Shown here piece by piece: positions 1-9,302 of a stretch of DNA of 64,000 nucleotides. Position numbers and translations under genes: made by a program. The DNA comes from a virus, in the IMG/VR virus record IMGVR_UViG_3300036832_000975, positions 1 to 64,000 of that record, one strand, 5' to 3'. Numbering within the stretch: position 1 is the stretch's first letter; each line of letters opens with the position of its first letter. The notes under the pieces were generated by a model that saw only the letters and a program-made list of their open reading frames with translations, searched no databases and was not told the origin of the DNA.

Positions 1-2
1 CC

Positions 3-557
3 AAGTACGCCTTCGAGGCTGATTCGGCTGGTTTGGCGCTTGGTTCGGGCGATGCAGTTGCGAAGATGCCTGCGATTGCTGCAGGAGCAGCGAGCGGTGT
101 TGGTAATGCTATTGGTCAAGGTTCGTCTGCGGTTGCCGCGGTGGGGGCGGCTCAGGCGAGTGGCAATGCCATCGGTGCAGCTCTTGGGGCGGTCGTCGCC
201 CGCGCTGGCGGTGTGGGTGCGGCAGTTGGTGCCAGCGGTGTTATTTTTCAAGCTAGCGGGCTGGCGGCGGGCTTTAGTGATTCGAGGGCCGTCACTGGCT
301 TCCTCGGACAGGCTGCGGCAACTTCCGATGCGGCTGCGCTCAGCGCGACTTCCGGGATGCGGTTCTCGTTTGGGGAGGCCGATGGTGTTGGGCGTGCATT
401 CGGATCGACAGCACCGTATGTTACACTTGCGTATGGATCGGCGGCTGGTGTCGGCGCCGCATATGGTAAGTTTTTGTTCCCCAAGCGGGTCATGTCGCTG
501 TATGGGCGTCGAAGCGGTATGATGCTTCAAGGGGGCGCGCAAGGATTCGTACGATGA
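3..557 (+). CDS. Gly/Ala-rich structural protein, 5' end cut by the window edge
   Basis: The reading frame is open from the first complete codon at base 3 to the TGA at 555-557, so this is the C-terminal part of a longer protein. The visible 184 residues are dominated by Gly, Ala, Ser and Val in short irregular repeats of the type AxGxGxA, with no charged catalytic motif. Such sequences are common in phage fibres and other repetitive virion proteins. The MDG-type repeats at the N-terminus of the protein encoded at 14362-16185 have a similar flavour, but I cannot align them. The stop overlaps the start of the next gene (ATGA), so it is in the late operon. A TTG at 33 could be an internal start but has no ribosome binding site. 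Function unknown; structural role inferred. Confidence 0.6.
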   Translation, partial: KYAFEADSAGLALGSGDAVAKMPAIAAGAASGVGNAIGQGSSAVAAVGAAQASGNAIGAALGAVVARAGGVGAAVGASGVIFQASGLAAGFSDSRAVTGFLGQAAATSDAAALSATSGMRFSFGEADGVGRAFGSTAPYVTLAYGSAAGVGAAYGKFLFPKRVMSLYGRRSGMMLQGGAQGFVR

Positions 558-820
558 ACAGCATACGCATCGAGCGAGCGCAGAACGGGTATGTTGTCTG
601 CGTGGACGATCCGAAGATCGCCGCCAAGAACCGAAAATCCGATGGGCCGTATGTAGACCCGGAGCGGCAGTTCGTCTTCGACGACGAGTCTGAGGTCATC
701 GCGTTCATTACCAAGAATCTCGACAAGATCATACCGGACAAGAAGGATGATTTCGCCTCCAGTTTCGACGCAGCGGTCGAGGAGAGTGACGAAGAGGAAA
801 AGGTGGAGAACAAAAAATGA
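554..820 (+). CDS. Small acidic phage protein, unknown function
   Basis: An 88-residue protein with an ordered N-terminal half and a highly charged C-terminus (EESDEEEKVENKK). No family recognised. The ATG overlaps the stop of the upstream gene in an ATGA arrangement, and its own stop overlaps the next ATG in the same way, which implies translational coupling in the late operon. The size and charge would fit a small assembly or chaperone-like accessory factor, but that is only inference from context. Confidence 0.7.
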   Translation: MNSIRIERAQNGYVVCVDDPKIAAKNRKSDGPYVDPERQFVFDDESEVIAFITKNLDKIIPDKKDDFASSFDAAVEESDEEEKVENKK

Positions 821-1149
821 GCACGGTGCTTCCTGAGGATAACGAGTCGGCGCCGCTAAATGCGCGCTCTAAATTATCTGACCCACCATCTCTACCACCT
901 ACGGTGAAGACTCCTAAGCGGGTCAGAATCGTCCTGGAAGAGGACCCGGCGATTCCACCGACAGGTCTTTTCATTTCGGCCAATGGAAAGCCGTACCTGT
1001 TGATGGCTGGTGTCGAGGCGAGTGTGCCGCCGGAGGTGACGAGCATCTTGAACGACGCGGTGACCTCGGTACCAGTCATAGACCCGCAAACGCAGCGTGT
1101 TACCGGGTATCGTGAACGGCTTCGGTTTCCCTATCGGCGTATGGATTGA
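817..1149 (+). CDS. Small late-operon protein, unknown function
   Basis: A 110-residue protein with a proline-rich N-terminal segment (residues 22-33, PPSLPPTVKTPK) followed by a compact region and a basic C-terminus. No domain recognised. It starts at an ATG overlapping the previous stop (ATGA) and is followed after 10 bases by the neck/adaptor candidate. Its position between a structural gene and the adaptor suggests a virion or assembly role, not shown by sequence. Confidence 0.7.
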   Translation: MSTVLPEDNESAPLNARSKLSDPPSLPPTVKTPKRVRIVLEEDPAIPPTGLFISANGKPYLLMAGVEASVPPEVTSILNDAVTSVPVIDPQTQRVTGYRERLRFPYRRMD

Positions 1150-1159
1150 TAGGTGATCT

Positions 1160-1939
1160 ATGCGTACAGACGAATTACTAAGTGAGTTGCGTCATCACAT
1201 ACTTCGGGATGTTTCCGATCAGGTCTCTGGTGCGTCGGACTATCTGTGGTCTGATAACGGACTGATCAGGTACATCAACGAAGGGCAGACCCGGTTTGCC
1301 CGGCAAACCAAGTGCCTCCGTGATTCAGTGACGCCGCAAGTTTGTCAGTTTACGACTGTGGATAATCAGCCATTCTATACGCTCGACCCTCATGTTGTCA
1401 GTGTTATATCTATCAAAATGACAGGTGATGTAGCTGATCTGGCTCGTGCTGGACATGCTGATCTCGATACTTATCGTCAGCCGGATACCTACTTTTTTGA
1501 TCCGGGTCAGCTTTCGAGCATGCCGCCAGGTAAGCCGGTGGCATGGACGACGGATGAGAGTGTGGTTCAGGAGATGGGCGGGTCTTACAGGGCGATCCAG
1601 TTGCGGCTCTATCCGACGCCGATAGTACCCTATGACGGCATTGTCGGTAACATGCGTGTCGCGCGGTTGCCGCTCGTTCCCTTGAGTATTAGTAAGCCGG
1701 ATGCTTCTCCTGAGGTTCCGGAAGAGCATCACATGGATATCCTGAACTGGGCAGCGTATCTAGCGCTGCGCGGGGTCGACCTCGACGTCGCCGGGGGTGG
1801 CGCCTGGGATCGTGCCAAGGAGTTCCGGGCTGCGTTCGACGACGCGGTCAATGACATGAAAAGGGATGCGCAGTCCAAGATGTTCCGCCCACTGCAGTTT
1901 GGATTTGGTAGAAATGGTTTTAGTTGGGAGAGGTACTGA
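1160..1939 (+). CDS. Putative head-tail adaptor / neck protein
   Basis: A 259-residue protein that begins with a helical segment (MRTDELLSELRHHILRD) followed by a YLWSDNGLIRYINEGQTRFA block. This resembles the N-terminus of phage adaptor or neck proteins, in which a short helix leads into a 'W.D..L..Y.NEA....' motif. The C-terminal third is helical (LNWAAYLALR... KEFRAAFDDAV). In the family these proteins sit beneath the portal or form the neck. It lies just before the very large virion protein and in the late operon, which fits. The assignment rests on motif memory and context, not on a search. Confidence 0.5.
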   Translation: MRTDELLSELRHHILRDVSDQVSGASDYLWSDNGLIRYINEGQTRFARQTKCLRDSVTPQVCQFTTVDNQPFYTLDPHVVSVISIKMTGDVADLARAGHADLDTYRQPDTYFFDPGQLSSMPPGKPVAWTTDESVVQEMGGSYRAIQLRLYPTPIVPYDGIVGNMRVARLPLVPLSISKPDASPEVPEEHHMDILNWAAYLALRGVDLDVAGGGAWDRAKEFRAAFDDAVNDMKRDAQSKMFRPLQFGFGRNGFSWERY

Positions 1940-1940
1940 C

Positions 1941-2981
1941 ATGGTAGCGCTTCGACGCGGTATAGCACATTATCAGGGCGGTACCGAAGATACGACGGTA
2001 TCTGCGCAGCCTGCGGTAACGCTGCAGCGTCCGTTGGTGTCTACGTCAGTAGCGCCAGCAACAACACCGGTAGTGTCAGCAACACCTGCGGTACCTGTGG
2101 CACCAGCAGCGCTGGCACAGCGATCGCCGCTCAGTACTATGGGGGATATGTTTACTGGTGGGTTTGGTAATGTTCTAGCAGACCCACGAGCGTCAGCGTT
2201 TTCTCAGTATATTGCTGGGATAAATCAGGCTGCGCAAAACCAGGAGCGGGCACAAAATCTTGCTCGTGGGCCTTCTGTTTATGAGAAAGTGACTAAAGGT
2301 CTTTTTGGCGACCAGGCTGACTGGGCGGATATTCAGAAACGCGATGTCACGGCTAAAACGTTAGGCGATCCGTTGGTGCAGCAGCATCTTACGGTCGATC
2401 CTCGTGCGTTAGCAACGGCCGAACAGGACCCGCACGGGTTTGCGGCTCAAGCTCAAGACCCGAGTTTCAGGGCGGAGATGATGAAAGCGGCGGCGATTCA
2501 TAAAGCGGCAGCAGCCAATCCAAGGATAACTACTCCGGACGAGTACGATGCGACTGTAGATAGAGCGCGTGACGCTAATGCTCATCCGGACGTAGCGCAT
2601 GTCGCCGTTGCGCCTCAGAAATATACGGTGGATGATTTCGTCAACACCTTCAAGGGTATTCCGACAGCTACCTTCATGCAGTTGTTTGGTGCACAGCTTC
2701 AGCATGTTCAGACCCCGCAAGAGAAAGCAGCGACAAAGGTCTTTGATCACATGCATGGTGTGTATGCCGATGCTAACCAGAGGGTCAAGGCTATGGAGGA
2801 TGAGGACGCAGCACTATGGAAAGAGGGCAAATCTAAAAAGTACGACACATACATGTTGCCGTTTACAGGGAAGAATCCTTACAACACAGCAAAAGAAGAG
2901 CGGGACAAAGCGATGAAGGCTACCATGGATGCATTGTCCCAGTTCAGTGGAATATCCAACAAAGGCTACGTGGTACCGTAG
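1941..2981 (+). CDS. Putative internal virion or tail-associated protein
   Basis: A 346-residue protein. I chose the ATG at 1941, which directly follows the upstream stop and has GAGAGG before it; an upstream start at 1866 would lie wholly inside the previous gene. The N-terminal 75 residues are low-complexity Thr/Pro/Val/Ala, followed by helical, charged sequence to the end. Residues 5-12 read RRGIAHYQGG, which resembles the RRGIANVPGYAEG-type motif repeated in the tape-measure-like protein at 20612-22969. No enzymatic motif is visible. It lies immediately upstream of the 2103-residue virion protein, so co-assembly with it is plausible. Confidence 0.6.
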   Translation: MVALRRGIAHYQGGTEDTTVSAQPAVTLQRPLVSTSVAPATTPVVSATPAVPVAPAALAQRSPLSTMGDMFTGGFGNVLADPRASAFSQYIAGINQAAQNQERAQNLARGPSVYEKVTKGLFGDQADWADIQKRDVTAKTLGDPLVQQHLTVDPRALATAEQDPHGFAAQAQDPSFRAEMMKAAAIHKAAAANPRITTPDEYDATVDRARDANAHPDVAHVAVAPQKYTVDDFVNTFKGIPTATFMQLFGAQLQHVQTPQEKAATKVFDHMHGVYADANQRVKAMEDEDAALWKEGKSKKYDTYMLPFTGKNPYNTAKEERDKAMKATMDALSQFSGISNKGYVVP

Positions 2982-2990
2982 GCGAGAACG

Positions 2991-5900
2991 ATGGCTGAGC
3001 TGTACGATACTCCGTGGTTTAATACCAACTTGCCGCTGTCCGAGCCGGGTGCGTCGGCGTTACCGACGCGGCAGTTGCCGGCCGAGGTTCCGGCGACTGG
3101 CACTGGTGACTGGTTCACCTCTGGTGTCATGGCTGGTTTTCATGGAGCGCTCTCGGAGGGTGCCCGAGCGCTCCAGGCTGGTGCTCAGATGATGGGCTCG
3201 CCTGGTGCGGCCCAATCTCTCGCTGAGTTTGCTCAGGAGCATCATGCCCGCGAACAGTCGTACGCGCGTCCCGATCTGGAAGCCAACCCGTGGTCGCCCG
3301 CCGGGATCGGTTACCAGATCGCGCGTATGGTGCCGATGGGGGCTGCAGCTATTGGTGGGACCGCAATCGGGGCAGCGACAGCACCTGAAGCTGCAGCTGG
3401 GGCTGGTGCTGCGGCTATAGCTGCAGCGGCAAGGACAGCCTTTACTCGTCGTCTGGCGGGCGCTGCAGGGGCGATGTACCTCCCCGCCGCTGGAGCGAAC
3501 GTTCAACGGCAGATCACTGAGACTGGCGAGCTTACCACTCCAGGCAAGGCGCTGGGACTTGGAGTGCCGGAAGCGATTGTGCAAGGAATATTGCCGGGAC
3601 GACTGGAGAAGTTTTTCGGGGAAGGAATTTTGCGGGGGATCGCTCATTCTGCAGCGGCGCAAGGTGTTGCTGGTGGCGTGACCGAAGGATTGACCCAGTT
3701 GCTGGGTGACCCGAATCGTGGGTTCGCCGATCGAGCGGCTGCTATCGGACAATCGACCTTGAGTGGCGCAGCACTTGGTGGGATCGTCGGCGGAGCGTTC
3801 GGTGGTCTTCATGCGCTTGTCGGTAAACCAGCGCAGAGCATCAAGACTGAAGACCTTAGTAAGTCGGTTGATCAGGCGCTCGAACCGCCGGCACAGGGGC
3901 AGCTCCCATTAACTGGCGGTGGAGTGCGTCAGGGGCAGCCGCAAGGTGAGCTGCCATTACAGGCACCTCGCCAACCGCCTGAACGTCAGTTGGGCCTATT
4001 CGGTATGCCTGGGACGCAGACCGATCTATTTCGACCTGAAGAACCTGCGCCGCGGGTGGCAGAGGCGGCACCTGCTGCTGAGCCTCCTGCCGCACCTGCA
4101 CCCCCCGCTGCTGAACCTCCGCCATACGTAATAGATTTCACCAAGGGCAGGGTCAAGGAGGTTACGGCGGAGTATGAAAAAGCGACGCCAGAACAACAAG
4201 AAGAAATGGTACAGCCGTTGATCGATCAGATTATCGAACGTGGCGGTAAACCAACAAAGCCACAGGAGAAATGGATCAAGGCGCTTGGGCTCGATATTTT
4301 GGACAAGGATACAGGTTACCTCAAGGACGAATTGATCCCGGAGCGGCCGCTTGAAGAGCCGCCAGAGCTTACAGCTGAGCCTGCTGCGTCGGTAGATCCA
4401 GGAGAACGGATCGAGTTTGCGAGCGCGGGGGCGCGGCGAGCGCCTGAGGGAACTGTCACGCAAGGAGTTACAAGACGTGCTCCTGTACCAGCTACTGCTG
4501 CGGAGCTGGCAGCTATCGAACGTAACAAGCAGCTCACGCAAGAGCTAATTAATGCACCACGAGCTGTGTCTACTGACCCCAATGCGGGTAGGGTTGGCTA
4601 TGCTTCTGCGGGGGCGGAACGTCAGCAGCCTTCTATACCTGAGGTGCCTCCTGCTGAACTAGCTCCTGCGACAGACTATACCGGCCCGCTTCATAGTCAG
4701 ATTCATCCTAAGGATGAGGCTGCCCAGGCTGCTTATCAGCTTGGGCACCAGGACGCGCGCGCCGATATTTATCGAGAGTTTCCCGGTGATCCTAAGTTCG
4801 GCTATGCCTACGAACGCGGGCGCAACGACGGCAGAGCCGCCATGAGGGCTGCTCGTGATGTTCCGATCAAGACTGTGGATGATCGTGCTGATGTTCGTGA
4901 CGTGGTTCGAAAGGATATCAACACGATCGATGATCCTGTTATACAGGGTCGTCTCAAGGAAAAGGTAGATAAAATAGATGCAATGTTGCCGGGTGCAGCG
5001 GAGCGTCCGAATTCGGATTTTGCTACGTCGCTCAACACACTGTTATCGCGCTTGCGTACGGAGACCCAGGAGGCCGCACAACCATCCCCAGACCAAATAG
5101 CGCCTCCGCCCCTGAGATCGTCGCCGCGCGCCGAGGCGGTGCCGGCACCGATGGTTGATCTTGGTGCTGCTGTGGAGGGCGCGCAGAGTGAGCTATCGAA
5201 ATTCAAAAATATGCTGGGGAGAGGTCAAGCGGATGCGCTGGCAGGGGTCGAACAGCATTCGAAATGGCTAGCGGAGGTCAATAGAGCAGGGCCGGATGAG
5301 TTACAGGCTGCTTTGGCAAAAGACCCTGAAGCCTTGGCGGCCGCCGAGACACCCGATGTAGCGGATTTGGGTGGTCTTAGACAGCTGAGTACTCCACAAA
5401 AGAAACAGCTGGCTGCGTACCTGAACGCTCAGGGTGAGGTGCTCAAGGCTTTGCGTGGACCCGAATCGCGCGCGCGAGTTGTCGCCTCGCGAGACGGGCT
5501 ACCGGTAAAGCAGCTCGACGCCGATCTGGCGGACATGCATGTGCGTGGCGTCAAGTTGACTGACGCTCTCGATCACATCACCGAACACAGCGCCGATCCG
5601 GAGGAGGCTGAGCTTGCGGCGTGGATCAAGCAAGGTGTGCCGGAAGATGTAACGACGTCTTTCAGAGATGGTGTTACCGACAAAGAAGGCGAGTACTTTC
5701 CTAAGCAGCGGCTTTCGACACTCTACAATGCAGCAGATGCAACGGTAACCACGCTTCATGAAGCAATACATGCGGCGCTGTCTCGGGTGCTCGATGGTAA
5801 TAGTGCTCCGGCACGAGCCATTCGTGGTATTTATAATCAGCTCAAAGATAAGGGGGATCACGCCGGTATAGCCAACGAACACGAGATGGTGGCTGAGGTC

Positions 5901-8900
5901 GCCAATCCGGTTTACCGGGCCTGGCTAAAGTCGCAGATCGTTCACGGCACCAGCATGTGGGATCGGTTCATCGACGCGGCACGTGGTATCATCGGTCTTC
6001 CTCCACGTCTTTTCAATGCGTTCGATCGCATCATGTCGCATGGCGATGACTTGATGCAGGAGCAGAAGCTGTACCCGAATAATGAGTGGGTAGGACCCGA
6101 CAGTTACGCCAGAGTAGCGAATAAAGGAACAGGTACTGCGGCAGCTGCTGCTGATTATGCTGATAGGTCGTTAAGCGAGAAACTTTCTAACGGTATGCTC
6201 AATGTCAGAGAGTTCATACGCAACATTGTAAATGGTTGGAGTCCTGGTCAGTGGCTTGCTAGAAACCCGGTATTTAATAAGCTTTCTCCTAATATACAGG
6301 AATATGTTAATTCGCTGGGGATGGAGGACCCTCGAAAAAAGCAGCTAGGACGAGCAGCTATAGTTGCCGACCGACAAGCACGGGCACTTCCTGTGGAGGG
6401 GCAAGAGCTTTTGAACCAGGTCATAGCGGCATCGACTTCTTACGGATTCCATCCGGATCGGTCGCTTGCCGATTATTCGGAGATTCATGACGATCCGACT
6501 CGGGTGCAGCAATTCAATGTAGTCAAGGATTTGTGGAACCAGCTCGGAAAAATTCCTGGCGGTCAAGAAGCGTACAACACGTGGCGTTCAACCCTGTCAG
6601 CGTTGGGGCATATGACCGCCGTACATAATCTACAGGTAACAGAGCGCGCCACGGGATTGGCGGCGGTTGATTCGTTCAGGAAGTTCGATGGTCGCGATGA
6701 TCTAACCAATCAGCCGAAGCTAAGTGACGTGTATTGGCAGAAGGAATTGAATGACAAGATTGCAGTCAACAAGGAATTCAATAACCAGCTGTCTGCTCAG
6801 AAGGCTACAGTAGATACACAGCTCGCTGCGATAAAGTTCAAGAAAGACTATCCGAAGGAGCTTGTGAAACAAAGCGCCGATCTGGGGTCTGCGATTGACA
6901 AGCTTGATGCAGCAGTCAAGTTGGCGGAAGCTGAGCAGAAGAGAATGTTCAAGGAGCCGTATTTCCATCTTGGGCGTAAAGGAGATTATTTCTATACCGG
7001 TAAGCTGGTTACGAAGCCAGGCGAGATAGACGAGGAAACCGGGAAGCCTGATAAACAGATAGTAGATAAAGATGCGCTTTCCGAGTTTGCCGATCATTTG
7101 GAAAAGAACGGTATCAACGATGTGGCGATCATGGAAGGCAACCAGCATGGCACCTTCTACACGCGGGTAGAGACTCCTGCTCAGTTGGGTGCGCTACACA
7201 AAGTAATGCAAGAGGCGCAGAAAGCAGGTCTGTTAGCGGACTCGCCACTGGCAAGCGGTAAGATACTTGACTCGCATATTTTCAATAGAGTTGCCACGCA
7301 AGCAACGCAGGATGTTATCGAGCGGCTGCGGGCAAACCGTCCGATAGCTCCTGAAGGAACGGACCAAGCTGTAATGGACAAGGCGCATTACGCGCAAATA
7401 CAGGATTTACAACGTACGCTTTTGAATATGACGCCAGAAACATCAATGAACCGATTGATGGCGCATCGGCAGAATGTACAGGGCTTCAGCAAGGACATGC
7501 TGCGAAGTCAGGGCTATGCAGCAGATGTTTCGGCGTTCGGTCTCGCTCGTCAGTCACTGATGCATGAAACTAGTGCGTTCGAAGCAGGTATGCTGAAGGA
7601 TGTCGAGAATGCCAATCGTAACCCTGATGTTGATCTGAACACGAGGTTGGGTCTTGCGAGTACGGTAGCGGAGCTGATGAGTGGGCAGCGGCTCAGGCAA
7701 ACTTACGTACCCAAAGATTGGAAAGACGCGGCTCGTCAGTTTACCAACTTCCTGCATATCGGCATGAGCTCGGCGTATTTCCCGATGCAGATGAGCCAGC
7801 TAGCAATAACCGGCGCTCCGGAGCTTGCTAAGCTGCAGGGCTCCGGTCTTTCCGGTTACGGCCCGGCGTTCATGGCGATGCAGCGGGCAGTGACGCCGAC
7901 TATGAAGGCTCTTGCTGCAACAGTTAGAAGTCCGGATGGGTTGACGGCTGGGATTACGCGCGAGGGTCTAGAAAAAAGTACACTCACACCAGCGCAAATC
8001 AACACGATCATGGGGATGGAGCTGCGAGGGTCGTTGGGATCGTACACTGCGTCAGTAAGCGAGCATCCAGCATTGACCGGTACGATGCTGAAAGCGGCGA
8101 ACACGTTGGGCACGTATGCTGATCTTGCTCCTAGAGTGATCATGGGTCTCGCTGCTGATGAGCTTTATACGGCAAAAGGCCACCCCACACTGTCGAGAGA
8201 ACAATTCATCGACCGCGCGATTGGCGATAGCCAGGGCTACTACAGTGCTGCACTTGGCGCACGGCAGATGGGTAGAGGTGGTTTGCTTGGTTCTTATACG
8301 CCGATGACCATGCAGTTTCAGACGTGGAATATCAATTTGACCAACAAGATTTATCGTGAGGTGCATGATGCATTCAAAGGCGAGGATGCGCAGACGAAGA
8401 AAGATGCTCGTACGTGGCTGCTCGGGCACGCGGCAGCAACGACAATGTTGGCAGGTACGTTGGGGCTGCCGGCGGTGTCAGTAGCGGCTTCGGTCTATGA
8501 CAAGTTGATGGACCTGGTCACGAACCGTGACGACCACGACATAACGGCGTCGTACCGGACTTTCCTGGCGAACACATTCGGCAAGGACATGGGCGAGATC
8601 ATCGCTCGTGGATTGCCACGCGCAGCAGGGGTGGACTTCGCGAATTGGGGTGAAGGGGAAATTATACCTGGTACAGCCAGTCTGAAAATCTTCACCGAGA
8701 AGCGTAAGTGGGAGGATGTGGAGAAAGATTGGTTTAAGTCCATGGGTGGTCCGGCGCTTGATACGATGTTCCAGGTCGGTCTGGCGGCGCGAGATATCAC
8801 GAACGGTGACTACCTCGAAGGATTGGGCCGGCTGGCGCCTGGGTTGGTTGCTGGTCCTATGAAAGCCTACAGGCTCGGTCAGGATGGATTTGTCGATCAG

Positions 8901-9302
8901 CATGGGCAGAAGTTGCCGATGTCGAGCCCAGGTGCTCTCGACATTGCGCTGACTGCGATGGGGCTCAAGCCACAGAAGCAGGCCGAGTATCAGGAGGTAG
9001 CTCGGGAAGAATCCGGGTTGCGGGCCATGCGTGAGGCGAGTTCAGCGAACATCAGCGAGCACCTGAGGCAAGCATGGACGCAGCACGACCAGGGGGGGTT
9101 CAACGCCTGGATGGCTGAAGCGCAAAGGTGGCAAGTGCAACATCCTGGCATGGTGCCGCCGCAGGCCACCTTTGGACGGGCGCTTGAGAACCATCTGAAC
9201 CAGCTTGCGCAAGCGCGTGCCACGGGTTTACCGATCGGGGTGTTGCCGCGGGATGTCGGCGGTCGTGGATTACTTCAATACGGCAACATACCGATGCAGT
9301 GA
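2991..9302 (+). CDS. Giant virion 'polyvalent' protein with HExxH metallopeptidase motif
   Basis: A 2103-residue protein. Residues about 108-150 and 250-275 are Ala/Gly-rich hydrophobic stretches that could insert in or cross a membrane. A Pro/Ala/Glu-rich linker covers about 290-380. Residues 923-927 read HEAIH, a zinc-binding HExxH motif, followed by NEHEMVAEV with E965 or E969 as a possible third ligand. This arrangement is typical of the metallopeptidase domain in large phage polyvalent proteins, which are thought to be ejected with the DNA. The C-terminal third has long helical regions, and the block near residue 1590 (HIGMSSAYFPMQMSQL) resembles large polyvalent-protein-associated domains. 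I see no polymerase motifs that would make it an N4-type virion RNA polymerase. It follows a possible partner protein and precedes a beta-rich tail protein. The molecular function of the non-peptidase parts is unknown. Confidence 0.7.
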   Translation: MAELYDTPWFNTNLPLSEPGASALPTRQLPAEVPATGTGDWFTSGVMAGFHGALSEGARALQAGAQMMGSPGAAQSLAEFAQEHHAREQSYARPDLEANPWSPAGIGYQIARMVPMGAAAIGGTAIGAATAPEAAAGAGAAAIAAAARTAFTRRLAGAAGAMYLPAAGANVQRQITETGELTTPGKALGLGVPEAIVQGILPGRLEKFFGEGILRGIAHSAAAQGVAGGVTEGLTQLLGDPNRGFADRAAAIGQSTLSGAALGGIVGGAFGGLHALVGKPAQSIKTEDLSKSVDQALEPPAQGQLPLTGGGVRQGQPQGELPLQAPRQPPERQLGLFGMPGTQTDLFRPEEPAPRVAEAAPAAEPPAAPAPPAAEPPPYVIDFTKGRVKEVTAEYEKATPEQQEEMVQPLIDQIIERGGKPTKPQEKWIKALGLDILDKDTGYLKDELIPERPLEEPPELTAEPAASVDPGERIEFASAGARRAPEGTVTQGVTRRAPVPATAAELAAIERNKQLTQELINAPRAVSTDPNAGRVGYASAGAERQQPSIPEVPPAELAPATDYTGPLHSQIHPKDEAAQAAYQLGHQDARADIYREFPGDPKFGYAYERGRNDGRAAMRAARDVPIKTVDDRADVRDVVRKDINTIDDPVIQGRLKEKVDKIDAMLPGAAERPNSDFATSLNTLLSRLRTETQEAAQPSPDQIAPPPLRSSPRAEAVPAPMVDLGAAVEGAQSELSKFKNMLGRGQADALAGVEQHSKWLAEVNRAGPDELQAALAKDPEALAAAETPDVADLGGLRQLSTPQKKQLAAYLNAQGEVLKALRGPESRARVVASRDGLPVKQLDADLADMHVRGVKLTDALDHITEHSADPEEAELAAWIKQGVPEDVTTSFRDGVTDKEGEYFPKQRLSTLYNAADATVTTLHEAIHAALSRVLDGNSAPARAIRGIYNQLKDKGDHAGIANEHEMVAEVANPVYRAWLKSQIVHGTSMWDRFIDAARGIIGLPPRLFNAFDRIMSHGDDLMQEQKLYPNNEWVGPDSYARVANKGTGTAAAAADYADRSLSEKLSNGMLNVREFIRNIVNGWSPGQWLARNPVFNKLSPNIQEYVNSLGMEDPRKKQLGRAAIVADRQARALPVEGQELLNQVIAASTSYGFHPDRSLADYSEIHDDPTRVQQFNVVKDLWNQLGKIPGGQEAYNTWRSTLSALGHMTAVHNLQVTERATGLAAVDSFRKFDGRDDLTNQPKLSDVYWQKELNDKIAVNKEFNNQLSAQKATVDTQLAAIKFKKDYPKELVKQSADLGSAIDKLDAAVKLAEAEQKRMFKEPYFHLGRKGDYFYTGKLVTKPGEIDEETGKPDKQIVDKDALSEFADHLEKNGINDVAIMEGNQHGTFYTRVETPAQLGALHKVMQEAQKAGLLADSPLASGKILDSHIFNRVATQATQDVIERLRANRPIAPEGTDQAVMDKAHYAQIQDLQRTLLNMTPETSMNRLMAHRQNVQGFSKDMLRSQGYAADVSAFGLARQSLMHETSAFEAGMLKDVENANRNPDVDLNTRLGLASTVAELMSGQRLRQTYVPKDWKDAARQFTNFLHIGMSSAYFPMQMSQLAITGAPELAKLQGSGLSGYGPAFMAMQRAVTPTMKALAATVRSPDGLTAGITREGLEKSTLTPAQINTIMGMELRGSLGSYTASVSEHPALTGTMLKAANTLGTYADLAPRVIMGLAADELYTAKGHPTLSREQFIDRAIGDSQGYYSAALGARQMGRGGLLGSYTPMTMQFQTWNINLTNKIYREVHDAFKGEDAQTKKDARTWLLGHAAATTMLAGTLGLPAVSVAASVYDKLMDLVTNRDDHDITASYRTFLANTFGKDMGEIIARGLPRAAGVDFANWGEGEIIPGTASLKIFTEKRKWEDVEKDWFKSMGGPALDTMFQVGLAARDITNGDYLEGLGRLAPGLVAGPMKAYRLGQDGFVDQHGQKLPMSSPGALDIALTAMGLKPQKQAEYQEVAREESGLRAMREASSANISEHLRQAWTQHDQGGFNAWMAEAQRWQVQHPGMVPPQATFGRALENHLNQLAQARATGLPIGVLPRDVGGRGLLQYGNIPMQ

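Noticed and set aside
2991-9302. N4-type virion RNA polymerase
   Set aside because: The protein is large and virion-like, but I cannot find T7-like polymerase motifs and it is far shorter than N4 vRNAP.
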